Part shown: one piece after another, positions 18,975-27,849 of the stretch
How the letters are laid out: every line of letters begins with the position of its first letter
Numbering within the stretch: position 1 is the stretch's first letter
Origin: Candidatus Nitronereus thalassa
GTDB taxonomy: Bacteria; Nitrospirota; Nitrospiria; Nitrospirales; UBA8639
DNA: 64,000 nucleotides
Assembly: GCF_032191465.1 (NCBI RefSeq)
Contig: NZ_JAQOUE010000001.1
Location: forward strand, 2,232,001 to 2,296,000
Direction of reading: 5' to 3'
Notes under the pieces: generated by a model
What the model was told of the DNA's origin: nothing
Database searches by the model: none
The model's input: the letters and a program-made list of their open reading frames with translations, nothing else
Program-made: the position numbers and the translations under genes

Positions 18975-19400
18975 ATGTCTACCGCTGAATTAGACGAACC
19001 CCAAACCATGTACGCCCCTCCAACCGATCCCTATTCTGACTTTCCCCGTGATCGCATGTCCGGGGATGCCGCGTTTGGCAAAGAAAAAATCGTGGCCTTC
19101 ATCGGTCAGGGTGTGGAATTCAAAGGGACCATCAATTACAAAGGCAGCGTCCGTATTGATGGAAAACTCGATGGGGAATTACATACCGAAGGTACGCTTC
19201 TCGTCGGTAAGGAAGCCGTCATCACCGCCAAAATCAGCGCTGGGTCTGTGATTAGCAAAGGCAAGATTACCGGGGATATTGTGGCGAACGAAAAAGTCCT
19301 TTTGCTGTCATCCGCCAATATGGACGGGTCGCTAAACACTCCGCAATTATCCATTGAAGAAGGCGTCATTTTTAACGGCACTATTGAAATGAAACGATAA
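18975..19400 (+). CDS. bactofilin
   Basis: This 141-residue polymer-forming cytoskeletal protein has a disordered N-terminal segment (about residues 1-40). A right-handed beta-helix with the DUF583/bactofilin pattern follows: VEFKGTINYKGSVRIDGKLDGEL, then regular hydrophobic positions every five to six residues to IEEGVIFNGTIEM. It has a strong ribosome site (GAGGAGGATCTCACATG). Bactofilins scaffold envelope or chromosome-associated functions. It stands alone, followed by a strong hairpin. Confidence 0.93.
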   Translation: MSTAELDEPQTMYAPPTDPYSDFPRDRMSGDAAFGKEKIVAFIGQGVEFKGTINYKGSVRIDGKLDGELHTEGTLLVGKEAVITAKISAGSVISKGKITGDIVANEKVLLLSSANMDGSLNTPQLSIEEGVIFNGTIEMKR

Positions 19401-19406
19401 GCTCTG

Positions 19407-19429
19407 GGAAGGGAACACGTTTCCCTTCC
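19407..19429. terminator. bidirectional hairpin between bactofilin and gltA
   Basis: GGAAGGGAA (19407-19415) pairs perfectly with TTCCCTTCC (19421-19429) over a five-base loop. It lies seven bases after the bactofilin stop and before the convergent citrate synthase. The T tract after it is weak. Confidence 0.6.
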
Positions 19430-19482
19430 TAGGCCTTTCTGGTCGCCAAAAAACCTGCCGACCCTGACCTCAACTTCTCGCG

Positions 19483-20772
19483 TTAATTCCGTTGTTTCAT
19501 CGGAACATATTCGGTTTGTGTCCGCCCAGTGTACAATTGTCGGGGCCGCCCAATTTTCATATTTGATTCCTCCATCATTTCCCGCCAATGGGCAATCCAA
19601 CCGGGTAACCGCCCTATCGCAAAAAGGACCGTGAACATATTCACGGGAAAGCCAATCGCCTTGTAAATGATCCCACTATAAAAATCGACATTCGGATAGA
19701 GTTTGTGCGAAATAAAAAACTCATCCTTCAGGGCAATGTCCTCAAGACGTTTGGCGATATCCACTAACGGATCTTGCACGCCTAGTGACGACAAAACCTG
19801 ATCACACATTTGCTTTAAAATTTTCGCGCGCGGATCATAATTTTTATACACCCGATGGCCAAACCCGAACAGGCGGAATGGGTGTGCACGATCCTTGGCC
19901 ATCTCCACATATTTCTCCACATTGCCATTGTCGGCATGAATGGTGTTGAGCATATCCATAACTTGCTGATTCGCCCCGCCATGCCGTGGTCCCCATAGCG
20001 CATAGACCCCCGCGGACACGGAAGCAAAAAGGTTGGCATGCGAAGACCCTACCAAGCGGACCGTAGAGGTGGAACAATTTTGTTCGTGGTCCGCGTGAAG
20101 AATAAATAAGAGGTTCAGCGCCTTGGCGACTATAGGATTTGCCTTGTACGGTTCAGCAGGAACCGAAAACATCATACGAAGGAAATTCGAACAATAGTCG
20201 AGTGAATTGTCCGGATACACAAAGGGTTGTCCAATGGACTTTTTGTATGAATAGGCCGCAATGGTTGGAATTTTCGCCAACAGTCGATGCGTGGAAATTT
20301 CCACCTGTTGAGGATCAGTCGGATCGTGGCTATCTTGATAAAAGGTAGAAAGCCCGCCTATCACGGCGGATAGTATCGCCATCGGGTGCGCGTCTTTGGG
20401 AAACCCATCAAAAAACCGTTTCACATCTTCATGCAGCATGGTGTGGCGAGTGATGGTTTGGACAAATATCTCATATTCCGATGAAGAAGGAAGCTCGCCA
20501 TATATCAACAAATACGCGGTTTCCAAAAAATTTGAATGTTCTGCCAATTGTTCAATAGGAATTCCCCGATACCGAAGAATGCCTTGATTCCCCTCAAGAA
20601 AGGTGATGGCGCTCGAGCAAGAAGCGGTATTGACATATCCCGGATCGAACGCGGTCAATCCTGTTCGCTCTCGCAATTTGGTTATATCTATCACTCGTTC
20701 GGCTTCGGTTCCCGTGGCAAGGGGGAAATCAATGGATTGATCATCAATCCTCATGGTTACGGATTCAGACAT
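19483..20772 (-). CDS. gltA: citrate synthase
   Basis: This 429-residue enzyme condenses oxaloacetate and acetyl-CoA. Active-site segments are [20 protein letters not shown] (catalytic His in the LHADHE loop), GPRHGGANQ and [15 protein letters not shown]. The length and N-terminal beta domain fit the type II (Gram-negative hexameric) form. ATG 20772 was chosen because GGAGG lies seven bases ahead; the longer frame to 20829 has no ribosome site. With the SdhABE genes it serves the carbon cycle, in the oxidative direction unless it is the reversible type. Confidence 0.95.
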   Translation of the reverse strand: MSESVTMRIDDQSIDFPLATGTEAERVIDITKLRERTGLTAFDPGYVNTASCSSAITFLEGNQGILRYRGIPIEQLAEHSNFLETAYLLIYGELPSSSEYEIFVQTITRHTMLHEDVKRFFDGFPKDAHPMAILSAVIGGLSTFYQDSHDPTDPQQVEISTHRLLAKIPTIAAYSYKKSIGQPFVYPDNSLDYCSNFLRMMFSVPAEPYKANPIVAKALNLLFILHADHEQNCSTSTVRLVGSSHANLFASVSAGVYALWGPRHGGANQQVMDMLNTIHADNGNVEKYVEMAKDRAHPFRLFGFGHRVYKNYDPRAKILKQMCDQVLSSLGVQDPLVDIAKRLEDIALKDEFFISHKLYPNVDFYSGIIYKAIGFPVNMFTVLFAIGRLPGWIAHWREMMEESNMKIGRPRQLYTGRTQTEYVPMKQRN

Positions 20773-20983
20773 AGGAGAACCTCCTTCAGATATGAAACTA
20801 TGGAACGAAGATCTACCTATAGTGTACAAAACACGGAGGGAGAAGTGATATACAGGGTCCTAGTGTTGCTGAAAAGGAAAAAACTCCGGCAGGAAGACTT
20901 TGGGTAGGCGATTTTGACTAGCCCCTGGCCCATGGGTTACCGTCCGGCTAAGAGAATAAAGTAACGAAATTCTTTTCATCATC

Positions 20984-21451
20984 ATGCCGGACTACCTCAT
21001 TACGTGGATACATTTGATTGCCGCAACGACTCTGATAGGAGGGCTAGTCTTCGTTCAGTTTGTACTGAACCCTTCTGCACACCAAAATCCGCCAGACCCC
21101 AAGACCAAAGAAATGGTCCGATTGGCTGGCCGTCGCTTTCGAACCCTTGCCTGGGTCTGTTTGATCACGTTGATCCTAACGGGCTCGTATCAAATGCTAA
21201 ACGAAAGCGGATCGGCCCGCATTGAAACGGAGTGGGGTGTAGTCCTCATGCTCAAATTGTTTCTCTTTGTGATTGCCTTCGGCCTCATCCTCATCCACGA
21301 CTTCATCCTCGATCCCCATACACCTCCACAAAAGAAAACCATCAATCCTCCGGCATTCATCCCATATTCACGTGCAGATAATTTACAAAAGGCAATTATC
21401 CTCATGACACTCGCCGTCTTGCTCGTCGCCTCTTACCTCACGACGATCTAA
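20984..21451 (+). CDS. CopD-like membrane protein (four helices)
   Basis: This 155-residue inner-membrane protein has four hydrophobic segments and conserved features of the CopD domain: an N-terminal WIHLIAATTLIGGLVF helix, ARRFR-like GRRFRTLAWV, LTGSYQML and a KLFLFVIAFGLILIHDF helix. It resembles the CopD-type protein at 56733-57215 in layout. Candidate roles are copper import or membrane redox (such proteins sometimes bind haem), but no ligand is clearly visible. It has no obvious operon partner. Confidence 0.75.
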   Translation: MPDYLITWIHLIAATTLIGGLVFVQFVLNPSAHQNPPDPKTKEMVRLAGRRFRTLAWVCLITLILTGSYQMLNESGSARIETEWGVVLMLKLFLFVIAFGLILIHDFILDPHTPPQKKTINPPAFIPYSRADNLQKAIILMTLAVLLVASYLTTI

Positions 21452-21486
21452 GAAGTCTGGTTTATTGGTGAAACAATTGCCCTCAT

Positions 21487-22659
21487 TTATAACGGCTCGG
21501 TCCCTTGGTTGATGATTTCTAGATATTTGTCATAAACAAATACTTGCCCCCGTTGCTTGCCTGTTATTTCCCGGACCAGTCCTAACTTCTCCAAATGTGA
21601 AATAGATTTTCGTACGGTTGGTGAAGACAAATTTGTCTCTTCCGAAGCTCGGGGAACGGACAGAATTGGCTTTGATTGAAGATACTGATGCACACGCAGA
21701 GCCGATGCCGCCGGTCGCCCCAAATTTTCTATAAGCAACCGATCCTTTTCGAATAGAGAAAGAATCAATTTTGCTGTCTCCGCTGCTTGATCGGAGGTTT
21801 CCTTAACACCAGTGAGAAAAAACTCAAGCCATGATTCCCAATCCCCCTCCTGCCTGACACGCTGCAACAGATCATAATATTGCTGCCTTTTGTTTTTAAA
21901 AAACAAACTTAAATACAAGAGAGGTTCTTTGAGCGCACCTTCAGCACATAACAAAAATGTAATTAGCAAACGGCCCAGTCGTCCGTTCCCGTCTAAAAAA
22001 GGGTGAATCGTTTCAAACTGCACATGTATTAACCCTGCTTTGACCAGCAATGGAAGTTGGGGAGTAGCTGTATAGATGAATTTCTCCAAATCTCCCATAC
22101 AGGCCATTACCTGATCATGTGGTGGTGGCACAAACATCGCATTCCCTGGTCTTGTGCCACCGATCCAATTTTGGCTTTGCCTAAATTCTCCTGGCTGCTT
22201 CGTGCTTCCTCGTCCTTTTGAAAGAAGAACTTCATGAATCTCGCGCATTAACCTTAGTGACAATGGGAATCCCTCCCTCAGGCGTTTAAGGCCATGGTAC
22301 ATTGCGGCGACATAATTAGAGACCTCTTGTACGTCATTCAATGGCACTCCTGGGGATTCGTTGCTTTCGAATAACAGCAAATCCGACAATGATGATTGCG
22401 TTCCTTCGATCTGGGAGGACAAGATCGCTTCCTTGCGGACATACATGTATAAGAACAAAGGAGTATCTGGGAGGATCGACGTTAACCCATCAAGACGACC
22501 AAGTGCCTGGTTTGATTCGTCCAAAAGACCATAAAGGTCGTATAATCTGATCGGTGGGTTTGGAGGCAGTTGGGGTGGGACAAATGCACGAACGGTCTCA
22601 TTGGCAATCGTTGTTATGACAAGGTCCCCCAAACGATTTCTTTCCACTTGATCTGACAT
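21487..22659 (-). CDS. Fic family AMPylase with C-terminal winged helix
   Basis: This 390-residue class II Fic protein carries the catalytic motif HPFLDGNGRLGR at residues 219-230, matching HxFx(D/E)GNGRxxR, so the AMP-transfer site is intact. The inhibitory helix SSQIEG (residues 81-86) matches the (S/T)xxxE(G/N) autoinhibition motif. The C-terminal 70 residues form a winged helix (SSPTVRKSISHLEKLGLVREI), suggesting DNA binding. No toxin-antitoxin partner gene is adjacent. A 14-base palindrome overlaps its leader. The upstream DNA is AT-rich, consistent with horizontal transfer. Confidence 0.93.
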   Translation of the reverse strand: MSDQVERNRLGDLVITTIANETVRAFVPPQLPPNPPIRLYDLYGLLDESNQALGRLDGLTSILPDTPLFLYMYVRKEAILSSQIEGTQSSLSDLLLFESNESPGVPLNDVQEVSNYVAAMYHGLKRLREGFPLSLRLMREIHEVLLSKGRGSTKQPGEFRQSQNWIGGTRPGNAMFVPPPHDQVMACMGDLEKFIYTATPQLPLLVKAGLIHVQFETIHPFLDGNGRLGRLLITFLLCAEGALKEPLLYLSLFFKNKRQQYYDLLQRVRQEGDWESWLEFFLTGVKETSDQAAETAKLILSLFEKDRLLIENLGRPAASALRVHQYLQSKPILSVPRASEETNLSSPTVRKSISHLEKLGLVREITGKQRGQVFVYDKYLEIINQGTEPL

Positions 22660-22663
22660 TTAG

Positions 22664-22677
22664 GAAAGGATCCTTTC
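22664..22677. promoter_or_regulatory. palindrome at the fic start, candidate operator
   Basis: GAAAGGATCCTTTC is a perfect 14-base palindrome ending five bases before the Fic start codon. It contains the AAGGA-type ribosome site, so a bound protein would block translation or transcription. Binding by the Fic winged helix is an inference. Confidence 0.4.
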
Positions 22678-22900
22678 TTAAGAATTTCAGCAAGGAAACG
22701 ATAGTGCATTTTCCTTTCCTTATGAAGTATACTAGAGAAAAATATTACTATCCAGTTTTTCTATATGTAGAGTTATTTTATGTATTTAGTGATTAATAAG
22801 TACTAAATATGGTTATTCGTGAAATTTTTAGTAAAAAAATTGCAGTTCTATGAATTTAAGGTGTAGATTTTTGGGACCAGGCGCCAAAAATTTTGAAATT

Positions 22901-25573
22901 TTATTCTTGTCTCAACACCACTAGGGGCGGCTCACCCAAAACGCGGAAGGTGCTGAGGAAGCCAACGATCACAGCTAGTCCAATCGTGGCGAAGAGGGCC
23001 CATCCCAGGATTGAGGGTTGAAACGCCCAAGTCAGATCCAAGAAAAAATAAAGGATGGCCCAGGAGAGGGCACTGGCAAGACCTAGGCCGATGAGGCCGG
23101 CCAAACCACCCACCACGGCAAATTCAATGGCGAAGGCTTGCACAATAATCTGCCGTGTACCGCCGATGGCTTTGAGAATTGCGGATTCATAAAGCCGACG
23201 GTAACGCGTCGAAGATAACGCAGCCACCATCACCACCGCCCCGCTGATAATACTTAGGAACGCCATTCCTTGAATAGCCCACGCCAGTTGCTCTAACAGC
23301 CGCGCGACATTGGCCAGCACATCACCAATCTTAATGGCGGTGACATTAGGCAAGGCACGAACTAATGCTTGCTGCAGCGGCACTTCTTCTGCAGGGCTCA
23401 CTTTAGCCGTGGAGATATAGGTCATCGGCGCGCCCTCGAGAGCCCCCGGGCCAAGAATCATAAAAAAGTTCGTGGAAAAACTTCCCCAATCTACCTTTCG
23501 GGTACTTTCCACGATGGTTGGCAAAGGCGTTCCCTGAATATTAAACTCCACCGTCGTGCCTAAATCCAAACCAAGATTTTTGGCAGCTTCGTCTTCCACA
23601 GACATGCGAATGGGAAAAGACCCTATGCTGGCAGAAGGTTTGTCGCTTGGGTCGGTGGACCACCATTGCCCCTTGACCACCGTGTTGTCTTCAGGAAGTT
23701 CGGCCAACGCAGTCAAGACATATTCCCGAGTAAAATACCACCCATTACGTTTACCCTTATGTTCTTCTGGATCGACCGGTTTTCCATCGATCGCGCCGAT
23801 GCGTGAACGAACGACGGGAGTCAGTTTGTAGGTTGCGGTTGGGGTTTGGGCGCGAATGATCTGCTCAAACGTTTCTTTCTGGTCGGGCTGAATATCAATA
23901 AAGAAGAATGTGGGCGCATCTTCAGGAATGCGATCCCCAATCGACGTCAGTAAGGATGCTTTTACCAATGCCACCGTGACGATGACCATCACGCCGACAC
24001 CGATGGCCACCGCCATTCCCAGGGTATAATTCCCTGGTCGTTGCACACTCCCTAATGCTTGCCGAACGGTAAAGGATTGGGGTCGAGGTAACATTCGTAA
24101 TCCCTTCAGCATCAGACGCGCCCCAAACTGGAGAACAACTAATGCCGCGGCAAAGGCTAGAATAAATACGAAGCCAAGGGTTACAGATCGCGCTTGCCAC
24201 ATGGCAAGGAGCATGAGTCCAAGGCCAATCACAACACTGGTCACCAGCCGCTGACGATCTTTCCAGAACGCGACCAGAACGATCCAAGCGTTTCTCCAAA
24301 AAGATCCTTGTTGAACCACCGCATTTCCTTTTTCAACTTCACGCCTTAACACCAGCGCCGGAGGGACAGTTCGAATGGTCAGTAATGGCCATAGGGTAAA
24401 CAGAAGTGTCGTCGCCACTCCTAAAACCAACCCCTTGGCCAAAGGCGACCATGTCACCGTGCTAGTCACGGCCACGGGAATGAGTCCACCAAGTAACAAG
24501 GGAATGGCCATTTGCAACCCGATACCCAACATGGCGCCAATCAGACTCCCAAGGCCCCCCATCAACACACTTTGGCCAAGGTAGGCACGCATGATTATCC
24601 CGGCATCCGCGCCCAAAGTTTTGAGGATGGCCACGGTCGTCATCTTTTGTTTCATGAACCCGTGAATCGTACAAGCAATGCCAATCCCACCGACGAATAA
24701 TGCTGTTAGTCCGATCAGCCCTAAATAGGTCGTGAGTTGTTCCAAAAATTTTCTAATGCGCGGCTGTGCTTCACGGAAGGACGATACGCGGGCTCCTTCT
24801 TTGGCTAACCGTCCCTGCAACTCACCTTGAAGTGAGCCAAGGATTATCGACTCTGGTACTCGCAGGAGATATCGTTGGCGAATACGGCTGCCAACTTGCA
24901 CTAACTCCGTGGCCTCCAAGGCTTCCACGGAAATAATCACGCGAGGCCCCAGGCTAAAGGCGCTGGCCACACGGTCCGGTTCTTTAAGCAACACTCCACG
25001 AATTTCGAACCAGGCCTGACCGATTTTGATAGACGAACCAACTTCCTTTCCCAACGTGATCAATAACGAGTCCTGTACCACAATGCCGAAGCAAGGTTTC
25101 GTGGGGCAGGAGGAAGAAGAGGAAAGTAAAGCATGTAATGGTTGCTTGGGAGCCACCTCTACCTGGCCATACAGCGGATAGTTCGGCTCAACCGCCTTGA
25201 TTTCAACCAATTGTGTCGAAGGAAAGGTTGGATTTTCGGTCAGACCATCAGCCCTCACTTTTTCCTGCACTGCTGACATGCCAACCAATTCTCGGACGTG
25301 CGTGACCTCAATTTTCCTATCTCTTATCGATGCCAGGACGGTCTCTCCGGATTCGTCCAATGGACGGGCCAGCCGAATTTCTAAATCTCCCCCTAACAGA
25401 CTTCGCGCATCTCCCAAAATCATGCGTTCTACATTCGTGGCAAAGAGATCCACTCCCACCACCGACCCAACACCAATCGCCACGCACACCAAAAAAAACA
25501 CAAATTGATGCCAACTGCCGCGTGTTTCTCGCCAAGCCATTTTGAGGGAAATAGGGAGGAAGCGATAACTCAT
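22901..25573 (-). CDS. ybbP: FtsX-like ABC transporter permease (YbbP type)
   Basis: This 890-residue membrane protein has a single N-terminal helix, a large periplasmic MacB_PCD domain, an FtsX segment near residue 260-400, a central helical linker and a second FtsX domain at the C-terminus (about residues 770-890). It is slightly longer than the E. coli homologue. It lies six bases from the ATPase gene. The ATPase, this permease and a divergent GDSL hydrolase reproduce the ybbA-ybbP-tesA order of Enterobacteria, where the complex is linked to handling hydrophobic compounds. Confidence 0.9.
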   Translation of the reverse strand: MSYRFLPISLKMAWRETRGSWHQFVFFLVCVAIGVGSVVGVDLFATNVERMILGDARSLLGGDLEIRLARPLDESGETVLASIRDRKIEVTHVRELVGMSAVQEKVRADGLTENPTFPSTQLVEIKAVEPNYPLYGQVEVAPKQPLHALLSSSSSCPTKPCFGIVVQDSLLITLGKEVGSSIKIGQAWFEIRGVLLKEPDRVASAFSLGPRVIISVEALEATELVQVGSRIRQRYLLRVPESIILGSLQGELQGRLAKEGARVSSFREAQPRIRKFLEQLTTYLGLIGLTALFVGGIGIACTIHGFMKQKMTTVAILKTLGADAGIIMRAYLGQSVLMGGLGSLIGAMLGIGLQMAIPLLLGGLIPVAVTSTVTWSPLAKGLVLGVATTLLFTLWPLLTIRTVPPALVLRREVEKGNAVVQQGSFWRNAWIVLVAFWKDRQRLVTSVVIGLGLMLLAMWQARSVTLGFVFILAFAAALVVLQFGARLMLKGLRMLPRPQSFTVRQALGSVQRPGNYTLGMAVAIGVGVMVIVTVALVKASLLTSIGDRIPEDAPTFFFIDIQPDQKETFEQIIRAQTPTATYKLTPVVRSRIGAIDGKPVDPEEHKGKRNGWYFTREYVLTALAELPEDNTVVKGQWWSTDPSDKPSASIGSFPIRMSVEDEAAKNLGLDLGTTVEFNIQGTPLPTIVESTRKVDWGSFSTNFFMILGPGALEGAPMTYISTAKVSPAEEVPLQQALVRALPNVTAIKIGDVLANVARLLEQLAWAIQGMAFLSIISGAVVMVAALSSTRYRRLYESAILKAIGGTRQIIVQAFAIEFAVVGGLAGLIGLGLASALSWAILYFFLDLTWAFQPSILGWALFATIGLAVIVGFLSTFRVLGEPPLVVLRQE

Positions 25574-25579
25574 AGTTAA

Positions 25580-26257
25580 CTACGAACTCACGGATTGATC
25601 CGACGAAATCGCACCATCATGCAAGGCGATGATTCGTTCGGTCCGGGCTGCAAGGGTGGAATCATGTGTGACCAACACCAGGGTGCTTCCCTGGTCGCGG
25701 TTCAGATTCAGCAGGAGGTCTATCACTTTCTGCCCAGTGGCACTATCTAAATTCCCGGTGGGTTCATCAGCTAAAAGGATCGGAGGACGGCAAGAAAACG
25801 CACGGGCGACAGCCACTCTCTGCTGCTCACCGCCTGAAAGTTGCGTAGGGTAATGCCCCTGGCGGTCTTGCAATCCAACGGCTTCTAACAATTCCTGCGC
25901 ACGCGTATTCGCAGACGAATCCCCACTTAATTCTAGGGGAAGCGCGACATTTTCTAGAGCCGTCAGGGTAGGAATAAGATGGAAGGATTGGAAAATATAC
26001 CCAATATGTTTACGCCGAAAATGGGCTAGCTCGTACTCGGTACAAGTTGTGATCTCTTGCCCATTTAATTGAATTGATCCCGAGGTAGGTTTATCCAACC
26101 CAGCCAAAAGACCCAGCAAGGTCGACTTTCCACTCCCCGACGGCCCGACAATGGCCATTATCTGCTTCGCAGGCACATCAAAGGTAATCCCTTTAAGAAT
26201 GGATACCACTTGCCCACCAGCCCGAAGTTGCATGTTAAGACTATCAACATGGATCAT
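25580..26257 (-). CDS. ybbA: ABC transporter ATPase (YbbA/LolD type)
   Basis: This 225-residue cytoplasmic ATPase has Walker A GPSGSGKST (about residue 38), Q-loop FQSFHLI, signature LSGGEQQRVAVARAF, Walker B ILLADEPTGNLD and switch His in LVTHD. It matches the MacB/LolD/YbbA subclass of two-component ABC proteins working with FtsX-like permeases. Overall length is usual. It is first in the operon and divergent from the tesA-like gene, sharing an AT-rich 57-base control region. Confidence 0.92.
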   Translation of the reverse strand: MIHVDSLNMQLRAGGQVVSILKGITFDVPAKQIMAIVGPSGSGKSTLLGLLAGLDKPTSGSIQLNGQEITTCTEYELAHFRRKHIGYIFQSFHLIPTLTALENVALPLELSGDSSANTRAQELLEAVGLQDRQGHYPTQLSGGEQQRVAVARAFSCRPPILLADEPTGNLDSATGQKVIDLLLNLNRDQGSTLVLVTHDSTLAARTERIIALHDGAISSDQSVSS

Positions 26258-26278
26258 GTAAAAGGCTTTCTTTCATAA

Positions 26279-26310
26279 TTGAAAAACCTTACTGAAAGGT
26301 TATTATTATA
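26279..26310. promoter_or_regulatory. overlapping divergent promoter elements
   Basis: On the + strand, TTGAAA (26279-26284) and TATTAT (26301-26306) are separated by 16 bases. On the - strand the same AT-rich tract contains a TATAAT. They serve the tesA-like gene and ybbA in opposite directions. If the + promoter is correct, the tesA-like mRNA would begin almost at the ATG (26315). Confidence 0.4.
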
Positions 26311-26314
26311 CCGT

Positions 26315-27079
26315 ATGGCAACTTTCACGTCGGTTTTCAGCAAACCGTGTTTCCTGTTCAGGATAAAATTTCCTGTTCTGGTGCTGACATTGGCATTGGG
26401 TCTTCTGCCCCATTTGAGTGGGTGTGACACCCAAGAACCCTCTCTCCCCCAGGAAGCTCCACCCCCCAATCATACGTTTGAACCTACAAACTCTAACATG
26501 CCACCCAGCGCTTCTCCAGGATTCCCCAGAATCGTGGCCTTGGGGGACAGTTTGACAGCGGGGCTTGGCGTCTCGCCGGACCAATCCTATCCATCCAAAC
26601 TTCAGGAACGCCTTGAGCAAGCGGGGTTTCATTATCGGGTGATAAACGCTGGGGTGAGCGGAGACACCACCGCTGGCGGATTGCGCCGATTGGATTGGGT
26701 CCTCAAAAGCCAGCCCAGAATTGTGATTGTTGAATTGGGTGCAAACGATGCCTTACGTGGACATCCTCTGGGTACCACATACTCAAATTTACAGGAAATC
26801 ATCACCCGTCTTCGAGAAGCGAATACCCAGGTGGTTTTGGCGGGCATGAAAATCCCGCCCAATTATGGGCTGGACTATACCCGAGGCTTTGAAGCAATTT
26901 TTGAACGATTAGCTCGGGAATATGACGTCACACTGATTCCCTTTTTGCTGGAAGGTGTCGCAGCCAAACCAGGTCTCAATCAAGCCGATGGCATTCATCC
27001 CACCGCAGCGGGATATGAAATTGTCGCCGATACGGTCATGGAAGCATTGGTACCGTTACTGGATTCCCACGATTTCTGA
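26315..27079 (+). CDS. tesA: GDSL/SGNH esterase lipoprotein (TesA-like)
   Basis: This hydrolase of about 254 residues acts on acyl or aryl esters in the envelope. SGNH blocks are ALGDSLTAGLG (block I, nucleophile Ser), GVSGDTTAGGL (II), ELGANDALRG (III) and DGIHPTAAGY (V, Asp and His of the triad), all intact. The N-terminus has a signal ending in LLPHLSGC, a lipobox, so it should be lipid-anchored rather than free in the periplasm as in E. coli. A Pro/Asn-rich linker follows. The ATG at 26315 is preferred over the TTG at 26279. Confidence 0.88.
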   Translation: MATFTSVFSKPCFLFRIKFPVLVLTLALGLLPHLSGCDTQEPSLPQEAPPPNHTFEPTNSNMPPSASPGFPRIVALGDSLTAGLGVSPDQSYPSKLQERLEQAGFHYRVINAGVSGDTTAGGLRRLDWVLKSQPRIVIVELGANDALRGHPLGTTYSNLQEIITRLREANTQVVLAGMKIPPNYGLDYTRGFEAIFERLAREYDVTLIPFLLEGVAAKPGLNQADGIHPTAAGYEIVADTVMEALVPLLDSHDF

Positions 27080-27116
27080 CTTAGGATATTGGACCTATTA
27101 TTCGTGGCACAAAAAA

Positions 27117-27149
27117 CCCCTGGCTACTTTACTTCCATGTAACCAGGGG
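27117..27149. terminator. bidirectional intrinsic terminator
   Basis: CCCCTGGCTAC (27117-27127) pairs with GTAACCAGGGG (27139-27149), with one mismatch and an 11-base loop. It is preceded by AAAAAA and followed by TTTT, so it can terminate both the tesA-like gene (+) and the small gene on the - strand. Confidence 0.7.
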
Positions 27150-27181
27150 TTTTCTCTCTGTGAAAGGTCTTTTGGAGAAGA

Positions 27182-27355
27182 TTACTCGCTTTTAAAGAAA
27201 ATGTCGTAGGCTCCATAACCAAGAATGACGGCAATAATGCCATAATACATGGCGGTAATACCTTCATACCCTCCGCCTGGCGCATTGGCCAACGCGGGCG
27301 TGGTTCCGGCCAAGAGTAACGCTCCAGTCAACAATCCCTGAATTGTCTTTTTCAT
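27182..27355 (-). CDS. 57-residue small membrane protein
   Basis: A short gene beginning MKKTIQGLLTGALLL, with an Ala-rich signal-like segment (AGTTPALANAPGGG), a second hydrophobic stretch (ITAMYYGIIAVILGYGAY) and a charged end DIFFKSE. The start has GGAGGGTCTGGGA ahead of the ATG. It may be a processed single-span inner-membrane peptide or a two-span protein. No family is recognised. A terminator lies directly after its stop, which supports an independent transcript. It is below the usual 60-codon cut-off. Confidence 0.75.
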   Translation of the reverse strand: MKKTIQGLLTGALLLAGTTPALANAPGGGYEGITAMYYGIIAVILGYGAYDIFFKSE

Positions 27356-27477
27356 TCCCAGACCCTCCTATGCATTATTTTCTAAAAATCAAAAATTTCA
27401 TTCCAAGGCCCAACTGAAAGAAGATTTTATAAAAATTCCTTGGTATTACGCAAGAGAAATTTCTCTTCCATTATTGT

Positions 27478-27723
27478 CTAATCATCCAAATGAGAATGGG
27501 ACCCATCACAAAAAGGAGGCTTTTTCGTATGTTTACAGCCGCACCAGGCCACTCGCTTGGTTTCTGTGAGCTCAACTTCCACAGGGGAATGCTCGGTTCC
27601 GGTATGAGATCCATCACAAAATGGTTGCGTTTGTGACCGCCCACACCGGCACCAATAATACTTGCCCGGCTCCATTTCCATCACATACGGCGTACGTTGC
27701 GCAATAATCACTGGATCACCCAT
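27478..27723 (-). CDS. tandem CDGSH iron-sulfur protein
   Basis: This 81-residue protein has two CDGSH clusters, YWCRCGRSQTQPFCDGSH (about residues 23-40) and a second AWCGCKHTKKPPFCDGSH (about 58-75). Each supplies three Cys and one His for a [2Fe-2S] cluster. Tandem bacterial CDGSH proteins have redox or iron-sulfur transfer roles. There is no signal peptide. It is a stand-alone gene between a small membrane protein and a ChaN-like gene. Confidence 0.92.
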   Translation of the reverse strand: MGDPVIIAQRTPYVMEMEPGKYYWCRCGRSQTQPFCDGSHTGTEHSPVEVELTETKRVAWCGCKHTKKPPFCDGSHSHLDD

Positions 27724-27764
27724 TCAGCCCTCCTACAGTTCATCATTTCGTTATTCGTATATCA

Positions 27765-27809
27765 TCGCTCGTATCTCGCATTCGGCATTTCGTTTTTTAC
27801 GAGATACGA
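27765..27809. repeat. short intergenic repeat, copy B, with hairpin
   Basis: TCGCTCGTATCTCG (27765-27778) repeats the sequence at 9269-9282. TCGTATCTCG (27769-27778) and CGAGATACGA (27800-27809) form a perfect ten-base hairpin. Confidence 0.45.
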
Positions 27810-27849
27810 CATACCAGCGACGTAATACGGAGACCTTTCACCAATCAAT

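Noticed and set aside
22341-22550. Frame opposite to the Fic gene
   Set aside because: It lies wholly inside the Fic coding region on the other strand, lacks a ribosome site and has no recognisable motif.
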